Below are positions 46,222 through 54,042 of a stretch of DNA of 64,000 nt, one piece after another (the first letter of the stretch is position 1; each line of letters opens with the position of its first letter). This DNA is from Yoonia sp. I 8.24 (GTDB lineage Bacteria; Pseudomonadota; Alphaproteobacteria; Rhodobacterales; Rhodobacteraceae), in the NCBI RefSeq assembly GCF_022096995.1, contig NZ_JACXGQ010000001.1, forward strand, positions 124,001 to 188,000, read 5' to 3'. Under the pieces are notes generated by a model, which saw nothing but the letters and a program-made list of their open reading frames with translations, was not told the DNA's origin and ran no database searches. The position numbers were made by a program, and so were the translations under genes.

Positions 46222-46721
46222 ATTTTATAGATGCAACGATTGCTGCGGTTGTTATTGGCATTGGGGCAACCGCATTCATGGATGCCTTTGCATGGCTTCA
46301 AGGGAGTTTGTTCAAGATACCCAGCCTTAACTACGCATTGGTTGGAAGATGGATCATTGGGCTGTCAAAGGGGCGGTTTTTTCATAACACTATCATGCAA
46401 GCGCCCCCACAGCGACATGAACGCACAATTGGCTGGCTATTCCACTACGGGATTGGCGTTTTCTTTGTTTTGCTGATGCAGTTTGTCGTGGGGACAGATT
46501 GGTATTTCGCTCCCAATTTACTGGCCCCGCTTTTGATTGGATTGCTAAGCCTGTGCGCACCTTTCTTGGTGATGCAGCCTGCGTTTGGATTTGGCATCGC
46601 CGCCTCAAAAACACCATCTCCATGGACTGCACGGCAACGCAGCCTGATCGCTCATTTGTCCTTTGGTTTCGGGATTTACTTCGCCGGGATGCTTTGGTTG
46701 CATTTCATAAAGTGGTTTTGA
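46218..46721 (+). CDS. DUF2938 membrane protein
   Basis: The 167-residue protein has about four membrane helices and the family pattern IGIGATAFMDAFAWLQG, GRWIIGLSKGRFFHN and HYGIGVFFVLLMQF, which I recognise as DUF2938. No function is known. It is translationally coupled to the MFS pump (ATGA), so it probably belongs to the same resistance operon. Confidence 0.8.
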   Translation: MNFIDATIAAVVIGIGATAFMDAFAWLQGSLFKIPSLNYALVGRWIIGLSKGRFFHNTIMQAPPQRHERTIGWLFHYGIGVFFVLLMQFVVGTDWYFAPNLLAPLLIGLLSLCAPFLVMQPAFGFGIAASKTPSPWTARQRSLIAHLSFGFGIYFAGMLWLHFIKWF

Positions 46722-46980
46722 GTAGCTAAATTCCACCAAAAGCGACGATAGGTGCGGCCACAGTAAAAAGGCGCTGTGTCCTGCAAGTTGTGAACCCGAA
46801 CCGCCTTAACTTCACGTTTGCAGCGACTGTCGCCATTACAGGCTGCGACCGCAGCATTGGCAATGCGATAAGAAGGGCAGCTTTGGGCCGTTATACCAAT
46901 AATGCCTCAAATCATATCCCGAACAATTGGTACCAATTCGGCTTCCTTCCAGTGGGAAGAAATGGGGGGGAATCCACAAT
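46722..46980. other. 259-bp spacer with a 14-bp perfect palindrome
   Basis: No gene is supported. AATTGGTACCAATT at 46925-46938 is a perfect palindrome lying 43 bases before the first mobilization gene; it could be an operator of the mob operon. The stretch 46,810-46,900 (AGCGACTGTCGCC, GACCGCAGCATTGGCAATGCG) resembles sequence I have seen at the ends of accessory genes in roseobacters. The left end of the mobilizable element should lie in or near this spacer, but I found no copy of the tRNA end here. Confidence 0.45.
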
Positions 46981-47166
46981 ATGGAAATAAACAAATTAAA
47001 ATCAACAATATACAAGAATGAAGTGGCGCGCTCAGAAGGAGGTTATTCGAACTCTTCTGACAGTGTTTCAAATCCAGATTTTGAAGAGATATTTGAGGAA
47101 CTTGAGCGTTGGAATGACGTTCTCAAGGATCACAAAACCACGATCCTGCGAGGGCCCCGCCCATGA
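46981..47166 (+). CDS. small acidic protein at head of mob operon
   Basis: This 61-residue protein starts MEINKLKSTIYKNEVARSEG and is acidic in the second half (NPDFEEIFEELERWNDVL). It overlaps the mobC start by four bases (ATGA), so it is the first gene of the mobilization operon. No family is recognised; an accessory relaxosome or regulatory role is plausible from position only. A start at 46927 is possible but would run through the palindrome. Confidence 0.5.
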   Translation: MEINKLKSTIYKNEVARSEGGYSNSSDSVSNPDFEEIFEELERWNDVLKDHKTTILRGPRP

Positions 47167-47519
47167 GCCGCCTCGCACCGTTTTCATTAAGATTGACCCC
47201 AGCAGAACGATCTCAGCTTGAAGCACAGGCTGGGGCGATGCCGCTGTCCTCGTATATAAAGTCCGTGGTTTTTGCCGCTGAAGCTCCCAAATATCGAAAG
47301 CGGCGCAAACCACCTGTTGCGGAGCAACAGCTTTTGGCTGAGGTTCTCGCCCGTCTTGCCCAAACGCGGCAAGCCAACAATCTCAATCAGATTGCCAAAC
47401 ACCTGAACCAAGGAACGTTGATCCTCGATCCTGAATTGGAACAGGATTTGAAATGCGCCGTGGCTGAAGTGGCTTGGATGCGGACAACTTTAATGCAGGC
47501 TTTGGGGGTGAAATCATGA
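47163..47519 (+). CDS. mobC: MobC-like relaxosome accessory protein
   Basis: The 118-residue protein starts LAPFSLRLTPAERSQLEAQA, with the ribbon-helix-helix-like opening of MobC proteins, and has the typical LAQTRQANNLNQIAKHLNQG segment. MobC helps the relaxase open oriT. It is coupled at both ends (ATGA overlaps) to the small leader gene and to the relaxase gene. Confidence 0.85.
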   Translation: MSRLAPFSLRLTPAERSQLEAQAGAMPLSSYIKSVVFAAEAPKYRKRRKPPVAEQQLLAEVLARLAQTRQANNLNQIAKHLNQGTLILDPELEQDLKCAVAEVAWMRTTLMQALGVKS

Positions 47520-48784
47520 TCCTCAAAGGTTCGCAACGTGCGGGTGCAACGGCGCTCGCGGATCACCTTATGAATGATCGTGACAATGATCACGTGTTCT
47601 TGCTAGAGTTGAATGGATTTATTTCAGACGACTTAAACGGAGCGTTATTAGAAACACATGCCATTTCAAAGGCAACTCAGTGCAAACAGTTCATGTTTTC
47701 TCTGAGTTTAAACCCACCCAAAGATCATATTGCCACCGAAGAAGAATTTCTTGATGCCGCAGATCGCGCCGAAAAACTGCTAGGACTGGACGGCCAGCCC
47801 CGTGCTATTGTCGTGCATGAAAAGGAAGGTCGTCGCCATGCGCATGCCGTGTGGTCACGCATTGATGCCGATGAAATGAAGGCGATCAATCTGCCCCATT
47901 TCGAAAACAAGCTGCGGGATTTGTCGCGTGATCTGTTTCTAGATCATGGTTGGGTGCTGCCTGACGGCTTAGCAACCTATGGCAATAAGTCACCTCTGAA
48001 TTTTACTCTCGAAGAGTGGCAACAAGCCAAACGCCAAGGTCTTGACCCACGCGAGATCAAGCAGGCGTTTCAACAGGCATGGGAGCGGTGCGATAATCAG
48101 ATAGGCTTCAAGAACGCCCTTGAAGATCGCGGCTATTTCCTCGCTCGTGGTGATCGTCGTGGATTTGTCGCCTTGGATGTCGATGGCAATGTTCATTCCA
48201 TTGCTAAATGGGCGGGCCTCAAAGCCAAAGATGTGAATGCCAAACTTGGCTCGCCGGAAAACCTACCGTCGGTTGATGTCACCCAATCCAACATTCGATC
48301 CAAGGTGTCGCATCAAATGCGCGACTATATCGGTCAGATCAAAGACCGCCAAAACGGTGATCTTGATCCGCTGCGAGATCAGTTGTCCGACATGAACAAT
48401 GCCCACCGCAGCGAGCGCAATAAGTTGAATGACGGCCAATCAAACCGCTGGACTGAGGAAACCAAGGTGCGCTCAGACCGCCTCAATAAAGGTTTACGTG
48501 GTTTGTTTGATCGCCTGACAGGAACCCACAGAGGTATTCAAAATAGCAATGCCAAAGAGGCATTGGCTTGCAGCAAGCGCGATCAAAAACAGCGTGACTT
48601 TATGGTCTTAGAGCAAATGAAAGAACGCCGTGCCTTGCAACGAGAGTTCCAGAAGCTCCGTCGGAAACACATGAAAGACCGTGAAGTGATAGCCCAGAAA
48701 GTCAAGCAGGCGCTCAAGGTCAATCAGTCACAATCACATCAATTCGTACGGTCCCGCAATCGCGGGCCTGATCTTTCAATTTAG
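47516..48784 (+). CDS. relaxase (mobilization nuclease)
   Basis: The 422-residue protein starts MILKGSQRAGATALADHLMN, a common opening of alphaproteobacterial plasmid relaxases, and has the metal-binding histidines in VVHEKEGRRHAHAVWSRID (H101, H108, H110). The C-terminal half is a charged helical region. It should nick oriT and carry the strand into the recipient. The start at 47516 overlaps the mobC stop; an upstream frame to 47474 is rejected. Confidence 0.85.
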   Translation: MILKGSQRAGATALADHLMNDRDNDHVFLLELNGFISDDLNGALLETHAISKATQCKQFMFSLSLNPPKDHIATEEEFLDAADRAEKLLGLDGQPRAIVVHEKEGRRHAHAVWSRIDADEMKAINLPHFENKLRDLSRDLFLDHGWVLPDGLATYGNKSPLNFTLEEWQQAKRQGLDPREIKQAFQQAWERCDNQIGFKNALEDRGYFLARGDRRGFVALDVDGNVHSIAKWAGLKAKDVNAKLGSPENLPSVDVTQSNIRSKVSHQMRDYIGQIKDRQNGDLDPLRDQLSDMNNAHRSERNKLNDGQSNRWTEETKVRSDRLNKGLRGLFDRLTGTHRGIQNSNAKEALACSKRDQKQRDFMVLEQMKERRALQREFQKLRRKHMKDREVIAQKVKQALKVNQSQSHQFVRSRNRGPDLSI

Positions 48785-48801
48785 GCATTTCGGGGGAACT
48801 T

Positions 48802-50652
48802 ATGTCTCGTCAATATCAAGTATTCTTCGCATGCGTCGCACTGACGTTTGCGCTTTTTCTCATAGCTGATCAGGCGTCGGCACAAAGCTATTTCGGGAAT
48901 AGTGGTCGTGTGCGGCAACAAGCCCTAGCACTTACTATGATCAAAGTGGTTTTGGTGGCCATCGTGGTTGGCATTGGCTTTGGGCTGGGTTGGATCATGT
49001 CGCCTCAAGGTCGTGCGTTTCGACGCATCGGCCTGTTGATCCTAGCTGGTTTGCTTGGTCTCGTTGCCATCCTCAACAGTGGGTATCTGGGGTGGATTGC
49101 GGCGTTCACGTTCGCTGTATGTGGATTTTTTGTCGGCATTTTCTTTTGGTTGCGGTCGTCGATTTCTTCGATGATGGACATGCCCGATACTTTTGGGTCC
49201 AGCCGTTGGGCGACTGAGCAGGACATTGAGGAAGCGGGCTTTTTCGAAAACGAAGGCCTCTATATCGGTGAATGCCTGAAAGATGGAGAACTTACTCCAA
49301 TTGAATACAACGGTGATCGGCACTTAATGACCGTTGCGCCGACTCGGTCTGGCAAGGGAACCAGTCAGATCATTCCAAACCTTCTTTCCTATCGTGGTTC
49401 TGTCGTTGTCATCGACCCCAAAGGGGAAAACGCGATGATCACAGCCAAAGCTAGGAAGGATGCAGGATTTGAAGTCCACATAGTTGATCCATGGGGAATT
49501 GTTGAAGCAGAGGGTATTGAGACTTCAACGCTGAATCCTCTAGATTGGCTTGACCCAATGGATAACGAGATCACTGAAAATTCAATGATTTTGGCCGATG
49601 CCCTCGTGATGGCTGAAAACCACAATGACAGCTTTTGGAACGAAGAAGCAAAGGCACTTCTGCAAGGCCTGTTATTACACGTGGCATCCGATGCCGCCGA
49701 AGATGGCTATAGGCACCTCGGGCGTGTCAGGGAAATCTTGGTCTCTGGTAAAGATGAGCTGACTAAGGTCTTCACCAAGATGGCGGAATCCGATCATCAC
49801 ATGATTGCCAGCACGGGTAACCGCTGTTTGCAAAAAGAAGATAAACTTCTTTCGAATGTTCTGGCCTCGGCTCAGGCGCAGACCCACTTTTTAGACAGTG
49901 AATATCTACGTGAAAACATGAAGACCTCTAGCTTCAAGTTTGAGGATTTGAAAACCAAACCCATGACAATCTATTTGGTTCTTCCAGCGGATCGTTTGAA
50001 CACCTTTAGCCGTTGGCTTCGCCTTCTCGTCCAGCAAGCCATCACAGTCAATGCGAGGAACATTCAGACAAAACCTGTGAAGCCAGTGCTGTTCATCTTG
50101 GACGAATTCGCAGCGCTCGGTCGTCTGAGCATGGTCGAACAGGCCTATGGTCTCATGGCGGGATTTGGGATGCAACTTTGGGCCATCGTACAAGATGTGA
50201 GCCAGTTGGAACGCATCTACGACAAAGGTTGGCAATCGTTCGTCGCCAACGCTGGCATGGTGAATTACTTTGGGTCATCTGATCAACGAACCGCAGAGTA
50301 TTTTTCGGCTCTGTGCGGGGAGCAGACGGTTTGGAATTTCAGTTCCGCCGTATCACATGCCTTTAGCAATTCCGTTGGGCAGCAAGGGGGCGGCTCTTCC
50401 AATACCAGTACAAATTCTTCCAACGCGGCCCTGTCACAGCGAAAATTGGCGTTCCCAGATGAATTGATGCGGATGAACAACCGCACACAGATCATCTTGA
50501 TGGAGAACGTACATCCAATCTTAGCCAGCAAGCAGTTCTGGTTTGAAAACGACCGCCTCAAAGAACTCGGCGTCAATTTGCATGATCAAGAAACTGTCGC
50601 TGAACCTGCGCCTGCAGAAGAAATTTTGAACGAGGAACAAAACCATGAGTGA
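48802..50652 (+). CDS. VirD4/TraG-type coupling protein
   Basis: The 616-residue ATPase has N-terminal membrane helices (to about residue 118), Walker A in APTRSGKGTS (179-188) and Walker B in FILDEFAALGRL (431-442), with the VirD4 segment GLMAGFGMQLWAIVQDVSQL. It links the relaxosome to a type IV secretion channel. No VirB-type channel genes occur in the window, so transfer would need a helper element. It overlaps the next gene by eight bases. Confidence 0.92.
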   Translation: MSRQYQVFFACVALTFALFLIADQASAQSYFGNSGRVRQQALALTMIKVVLVAIVVGIGFGLGWIMSPQGRAFRRIGLLILAGLLGLVAILNSGYLGWIAAFTFAVCGFFVGIFFWLRSSISSMMDMPDTFGSSRWATEQDIEEAGFFENEGLYIGECLKDGELTPIEYNGDRHLMTVAPTRSGKGTSQIIPNLLSYRGSVVVIDPKGENAMITAKARKDAGFEVHIVDPWGIVEAEGIETSTLNPLDWLDPMDNEITENSMILADALVMAENHNDSFWNEEAKALLQGLLLHVASDAAEDGYRHLGRVREILVSGKDELTKVFTKMAESDHHMIASTGNRCLQKEDKLLSNVLASAQAQTHFLDSEYLRENMKTSSFKFEDLKTKPMTIYLVLPADRLNTFSRWLRLLVQQAITVNARNIQTKPVKPVLFILDEFAALGRLSMVEQAYGLMAGFGMQLWAIVQDVSQLERIYDKGWQSFVANAGMVNYFGSSDQRTAEYFSALCGEQTVWNFSSAVSHAFSNSVGQQGGGSSNTSTNSSNAALSQRKLAFPDELMRMNNRTQIILMENVHPILASKQFWFENDRLKELGVNLHDQETVAEPAPAEEILNEEQNHE

Positions 50653-51172
50653 TGATCCTAAAAACAAAATTCTAAGCACCGAGTTTAACCAAGAAGTGTT
50701 TGACGAAGAAAAAGTCGTTGCTGAAAAAGATAGTGTTGGGCGAAAGTTGACGCCCAAAGAGTACCTAATTCTTTTTGAGCCTGAATATGCGCCGACGGGG
50801 CATATCGGCGTGCAAAGGGATTTACCCTCAAATCCCGAACACCTAGTCGAAGAACCCGAGATCGATGTCTACGCCGATGACATCTCGGTTGAAGAAATAG
50901 AACATGGTTACATCATCCAAACACGGATTGATGATGAACCAAGTGAAAATGGTTTGGAGGGCGGGCGCATTTCGCGCCTGACCCTTATCGAAGGGGAGCG
51001 CTCTCCAGAAAATGTAAAAGTACATTTTGAAAATGGTGAGTGGAAAAAACCGCCTTCATCATTTCTCGAAAAACAGATTTCCATGGAGAAACGAGATCAA
51101 CACAACGGGACCTCACACGAGGCCGAAAGGCGCGATAAAGGACAATCGCCCGACAACGATATTGACCTATAA
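50645..51172 (+). CDS. acidic hydrophilic protein of unknown function
   Basis: This 175-residue protein (MSDDPKNKILSTEFNQEVFD) is rich in Asp and Glu, has no signal peptide or membrane segment and looks partly disordered in its C-terminal third. It starts inside the end of the coupling-protein gene, so it belongs to the mob operon. No family is recognised. A role as accessory to the coupling protein is only positional. Confidence 0.55.
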   Translation: MSDDPKNKILSTEFNQEVFDEEKVVAEKDSVGRKLTPKEYLILFEPEYAPTGHIGVQRDLPSNPEHLVEEPEIDVYADDISVEEIEHGYIIQTRIDDEPSENGLEGGRISRLTLIEGERSPENVKVHFENGEWKKPPSSFLEKQISMEKRDQHNGTSHEAERRDKGQSPDNDIDL

Positions 51173-51211
51173 ATATTTGCAAATAAACAGTAAAAATGGT
51201 ATTCTACTGGT

Positions 51212-51547
51212 GTGAAACATCAAAATGTAAGACTGACCCACGGAAGCGAATTAATCGGACGCAAACTCAAGAACTGCTTCGGCGTTGAAGAGATTGCAAT
51301 CATACCTCGCTATAGCTGGAGATATTACGATTGGTGCGTAGAACAAGGCTTCGACATGGTAGCTTGGATTAAAGGTGCTGACGAGGTGCGTGCCCCTCAA
51401 TTAAATTTCAGCGAAAATATTGAAGTTGTTCTTTGGGCAGACGAATGCAAGCGGTTCCATCGGGGCGAGCTCGTACCGCCATGGAATGAGCCAGAGGGTT
51501 GCGTGGATTATATCGAAGATCGCATAAAGAAAGGGAAACCTATTTAG
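51212..51547 (+). CDS. small protein of unknown function
   Basis: The frame opens with GTG at 51212 and gives 111 residues (MKHQNVRLTHGSELIGRKLK). It is a mixed alpha/beta protein with several Trp and Tyr (WRYYDWCVEQGFD). I do not recognise a family. It converges on the serine recombinase gene with a four-base overlap at the 3' ends. The gap of 39 bases after the mob operon leaves open whether it is cotranscribed. Confidence 0.5.
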   Translation: MKHQNVRLTHGSELIGRKLKNCFGVEEIAIIPRYSWRYYDWCVEQGFDMVAWIKGADEVRAPQLNFSENIEVVLWADECKRFHRGELVPPWNEPEGCVDYIEDRIKKGKPI

Positions 51548-52095
51548 TGAACTTCAAATTTCTCTAGTTCATCCAACGCTTTATCCATGGTTCTTGACAA
51601 TCGAGGTCTGCCCACATGAACGCCCCGTGCCTTCGCTGCGGCCATCCCTGCCTTGGTTCGTTCGGATATCAATGAACGCTCATATTCCGCAAAAACGGCC
51701 AACTGCCCGTATAGCATTCGCCCAACGGCGGTGGTTGTGTCGATGCCTTGTGTAATGGCTTGAAAATCCACACCGCGATCTCTCAGATCACTGAGCAATT
51801 GTAGCAGGTGGATCGTTGAGCGTCCTAGTCGATCCAACTTCCACACCGCCAGCGTGTCACCAGACTTTAGGGAGTTAAGCATGTTATCAAGGCCGACGCG
51901 CTTTTTGATTTTCCCAGACACGCCATGATCGCCATAGATCACATTGCAACCTGCGGCTTTCAACGCGTCAATTTGCAAAGCCTCACTTTGGTCCTTGTCA
52001 GACACGCGGACATATCCAACTTTGCGGCCCTTTGATTTGTCATCATCCATGTTGGAATAGTAGCACTTAAAATCGTTCTTTTGAGCGGTTTTCAT
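51544..52095 (-). CDS. small serine recombinase (invertase/resolvase type), short C-terminus
   Basis: The 183-residue protein has a complete resolvase catalytic domain: S32 in VGYVRVSDKDQ, then LAVWKLDRLGRSTIHLL and AVFAEYERSLISERTKAGMAAAK. After GRPRLS only about 17 residues remain, so the C-terminal helix-turn-helix of Hin/Pin relatives appears to be missing. I use ATG 52095 because AGAGGA precedes it; the frame is open to 52272 across the two crossover-like sites. It is divergent from the membrane-protein gene at 52273. Confidence 0.85.
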   Translation of the reverse strand: MKTAQKNDFKCYYSNMDDDKSKGRKVGYVRVSDKDQSEALQIDALKAAGCNVIYGDHGVSGKIKKRVGLDNMLNSLKSGDTLAVWKLDRLGRSTIHLLQLLSDLRDRGVDFQAITQGIDTTTAVGRMLYGQLAVFAEYERSLISERTKAGMAAAKARGVHVGRPRLSRTMDKALDELEKFEVH

Positions 52096-52107
52096 GGTGT
52101 TTTCCTC

Positions 52108-52133
52108 TTGAAAAAAGGGTTCCCTTTCTAAGC
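52108..52133. repeat. candidate DNA-invertase crossover site 1
   Basis: The core AAAGGG-TT-CCCTTT is flanked by TTGAAA on the left and TAAG on the right. The outline CTTGAAAA-core resembles the Hin hixL site. The central dinucleotide is TT on the plus strand. It lies just upstream of the recombinase ribosome site. Confidence 0.5.
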
Positions 52134-52203
52134 CCGCATGGATGAACGGTTTCAGCGTAATCAGCCTTAGAAATTTCCTGTGGAAAACAAGGGCTAGGTG
52201 ACT

Positions 52204-52232
52204 TTGCTGGCGTGATGTGGCATCTCTATCAA
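52204..52232 (+). promoter_or_regulatory. putative promoter inside the candidate invertible segment
   Basis: TTGCTG (52204-52209) and TATCAA (52227-52232) are 17 bases apart and read toward the membrane-protein gene at 52273. The -10 lies in the inner half of crossover site 2, so the whole promoter would flip with the segment. Confidence 0.4.
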
Positions 52233-52251
52233 AAGGGAACCCTTTTGACGC
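52226..52251. repeat. candidate DNA-invertase crossover site 2
   Basis: CAAAAGGG-AA-CCCTTTTG is a perfect dyad around a central AA, with TATCAAAA on the left as in Hin/Gin sites. The central AA is the complement of the TT of site 1, so the two sites are in inverted orientation with centres 118 bases apart. Confidence 0.5.
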
Positions 52252-52272
52252 TCGCGCAAAATTGAGTGTCAC

Positions 52273-52887
52273 ATGTCCAAAACTCCATGGCCTTCGGCAA
52301 CTTCACAAACGCCCTCTCGTCAGGGCGCTCGTTCAACAATCAACCGCACGGCCTTTACCATCACCGCGCAAGTGTTGATGGCCTGTTTCTGCGGGTGGAT
52401 TTTGGTTCATGGTGATTTTCTAATTCTGATCTTTTTGATCCTACCTGCGGCATTGGTTTCGATGACTTTGGCATTGCCAACGCTGGGCTTTGAGGGGAAC
52501 AAAGCGCTGATCGCGGGGGCAGTCATTACACTCATTGCCAATCTGGCGATTGCCTTTGCCGAGGATTTGGACAGTGCAGGAAGATCAATGGTGCCTGCCA
52601 TGACTTCAATGCGGGACACTTTCCTTGTGCCAACGCATTATGTCGCGACATCATCTGCATCCGTCGAATGGTGGCCCAAAGATTCCAATGGGCGCACTTC
52701 GGAAAGGCTATCTCGGGGCATGTGTCTAAAGGTCGTTGAACTTTACGCAGACGGCGAAACCGTCACTGACTATTCGCGGGTTGTTGTTCCTGCCCTTGAC
52801 GGGACACGTTACATTTTGCGCAGTGACATTACATGGCTTGGCAGCGTCCAGCGTTGCGATGAGCACAACCGCTTTGACGGCCAATAA
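52273..52887 (+). CDS. membrane protein of unknown function
   Basis: This 204-residue protein has three hydrophobic helices (ITAQVLMACFCGWILVHGDF, LIFLILPAALVSMTLALPTL and ALIAGAVITLIANLAIAFAE) and then a soluble part with SH3-like beta segments (CLKVVELYADGETVTDYSRV). No family is recognised. It is divergent from the serine recombinase and is placed just beyond the candidate invertible promoter, so its expression may be phase-variable. Its 3' end lies three bases from the convergent ardA stop. Confidence 0.6.
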   Translation: MSKTPWPSATSQTPSRQGARSTINRTAFTITAQVLMACFCGWILVHGDFLILIFLILPAALVSMTLALPTLGFEGNKALIAGAVITLIANLAIAFAEDLDSAGRSMVPAMTSMRDTFLVPTHYVATSSASVEWWPKDSNGRTSERLSRGMCLKVVELYADGETVTDYSRVVVPALDGTRYILRSDITWLGSVQRCDEHNRFDGQ

Positions 52888-52889
52888 TA

Positions 52890-53396
52890 TTACGCGGCCC
52901 GATAAATCAGCCGTTCCCCTGCAACTTCGGTTTCGGTGTAATCCATCGCCAGATCATAAGCGATTGCGCCCATGTCGATGTAGTTGGCCAGATGTTCGGG
53001 AATGTTGCCGAACAGGCCTTCTTCAACAAACTGCTCGGCGAGTTCTTTCATGCTATCGGCGTGATAGATATCAACATCAAAATCTGATGGTGAAACGCTG
53101 TCGGGATCAAAGCTGTATCCGACCTCGCCAACGGCGATGATAAACATGGTTTTGTCGTGATCGTCCCAGCTTTCACAGGCTTCGAAATAATGCCCGATAT
53201 TAGCTTGGTTGATCCCCCAAGCCTTGGCCAGATCACAGTCGATATGGTCACCATCAATGAACTGGATTTCGTATTCTTCGACGGGGTCGCCGTAGTCGTT
53301 TTTGTTTGTAGCGGCCTTGGTTTTGTAGCCTTCTAAATCTTCAAAATAAAATCCATTGGCTGAAATGTCGTACGGTTGTGCGTGTAATGTTGTCAT
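52890..53396 (-). CDS. ardA: anti-restriction protein ArdA
   Basis: ArdA mimics B-form DNA and blocks type I restriction enzymes during conjugative entry. The 168-residue protein is strongly acidic, as required for the mimic, and has family segments such as GFYFEDLEGYK, DCDLAKAWGINQANIGHYFEACE and GNIPEHLANYIDMGAIAYDLA. I start at 53396; 25 upstream codons are open but arginine-rich and unlike ArdA. Its presence fits a transferable element. Confidence 0.9.
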   Translation of the reverse strand: MTTLHAQPYDISANGFYFEDLEGYKTKAATNKNDYGDPVEEYEIQFIDGDHIDCDLAKAWGINQANIGHYFEACESWDDHDKTMFIIAVGEVGYSFDPDSVSPSDFDVDIYHADSMKELAEQFVEEGLFGNIPEHLANYIDMGAIAYDLAMDYTETEVAGERLIYRAA

Positions 53397-54042
53397 CGGT
53401 TTTGTCCTCTTTTTTGATCTGACGGGTTGCGCATGCAACCGTCTGGCTTCCGCCGAGGAGCGGGGGTGCAAGGATCAAAAGTGCCGCAGGCAGGACCAGA
53501 GCCACGCGCAGGTGCAGCGCAGCGAACCGAGCATGGCGAGGACCCACCCTTTGATCCGCGTGGGGGCAGCCGCCCTAGTTGTCATGGGGGTATTGGGGGA
53601 GAAGACAGTCTCCCCTAATTGGCGATCAATCACCACAGGATTGACGAGGGTTTCAAGGGGCTGAGCATCGCCCATTGATCAGGTTCAGCTTTGACAAGCT
53701 GACGGCATACAATCCGCGCAGGGTTGGAATATGGGGTGTTGGGGAGAGATGAAATTTCCCCGACGAGGGATCAAACACAGATATGTTTGCATGGTCATAG
53801 AAAGGCTCAACGCCGCCTATGATCATTAGCTTTGGGGGATACAACGGGGGAGCGCAGCAGCCCCCTTGTCAAGACGTGTGGTACTACCACACACATCTTG
53901 CATCATCACTTATGATGGAAGATGGCCTGAAAGGATCGCAGCGCATGGTATCATCTGACACACAGCTCGCGCGCGCCCTTAACCGTTCCAGATTACCATT
54001 GGATTAGAGGTCGTGACGAGCTTGAGAACAGCTTTCGCACTT
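53397..54042. other. 646-bp gene-free region rich in short hairpins
   Basis: No frame looks protein-coding. Hairpins are seen at about 53,596-53,616 (GGGGAGA / TCTCCCC), about 53,735-53,757 (TTGGGGA / TTTCCCC), 53,841-53,870 and 53,876-53,892. The last two form the oriT-like site listed separately. The first two have similar surroundings (GGGGTRTTGGGG), suggesting degenerate repeats. Confidence 0.5.
53841..53898. other. candidate origin of transfer or other recognition site
   Basis: ACAAC-GGGGG, AGCGCAGCAG and CCCCC-TTGT make one hairpin. Directly after it, GTGTGGTA-C-TACCACAC (53876-53892) is a perfect inverted repeat, embedded in a longer imperfect dyad CAAGA...TCTTG. GC-box plus adjacent dyad is the usual plan of mobilization oriT sites. 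It lies 5 kb from the relaxase gene, so the assignment is tentative. Confidence 0.35.

Noticed and set aside
46722-46980. Left attachment site of the mobilizable element
   Set aside because: I searched by eye for the tRNA 3' end (GGTGCACCCGAG or GATTCGAACC) here and in the other spacers of 41,934-60,158 and found no copy.
53427-53675. Overlapping short frames after ardA
   Set aside because: Biased composition on both strands and no ribosome sites; better explained as a hairpin-rich non-coding region.
53819-54007. 62-codon frame before the HEPN-like gene
   Set aside because: It is built from the oriT-like hairpins and has no protein-like features.
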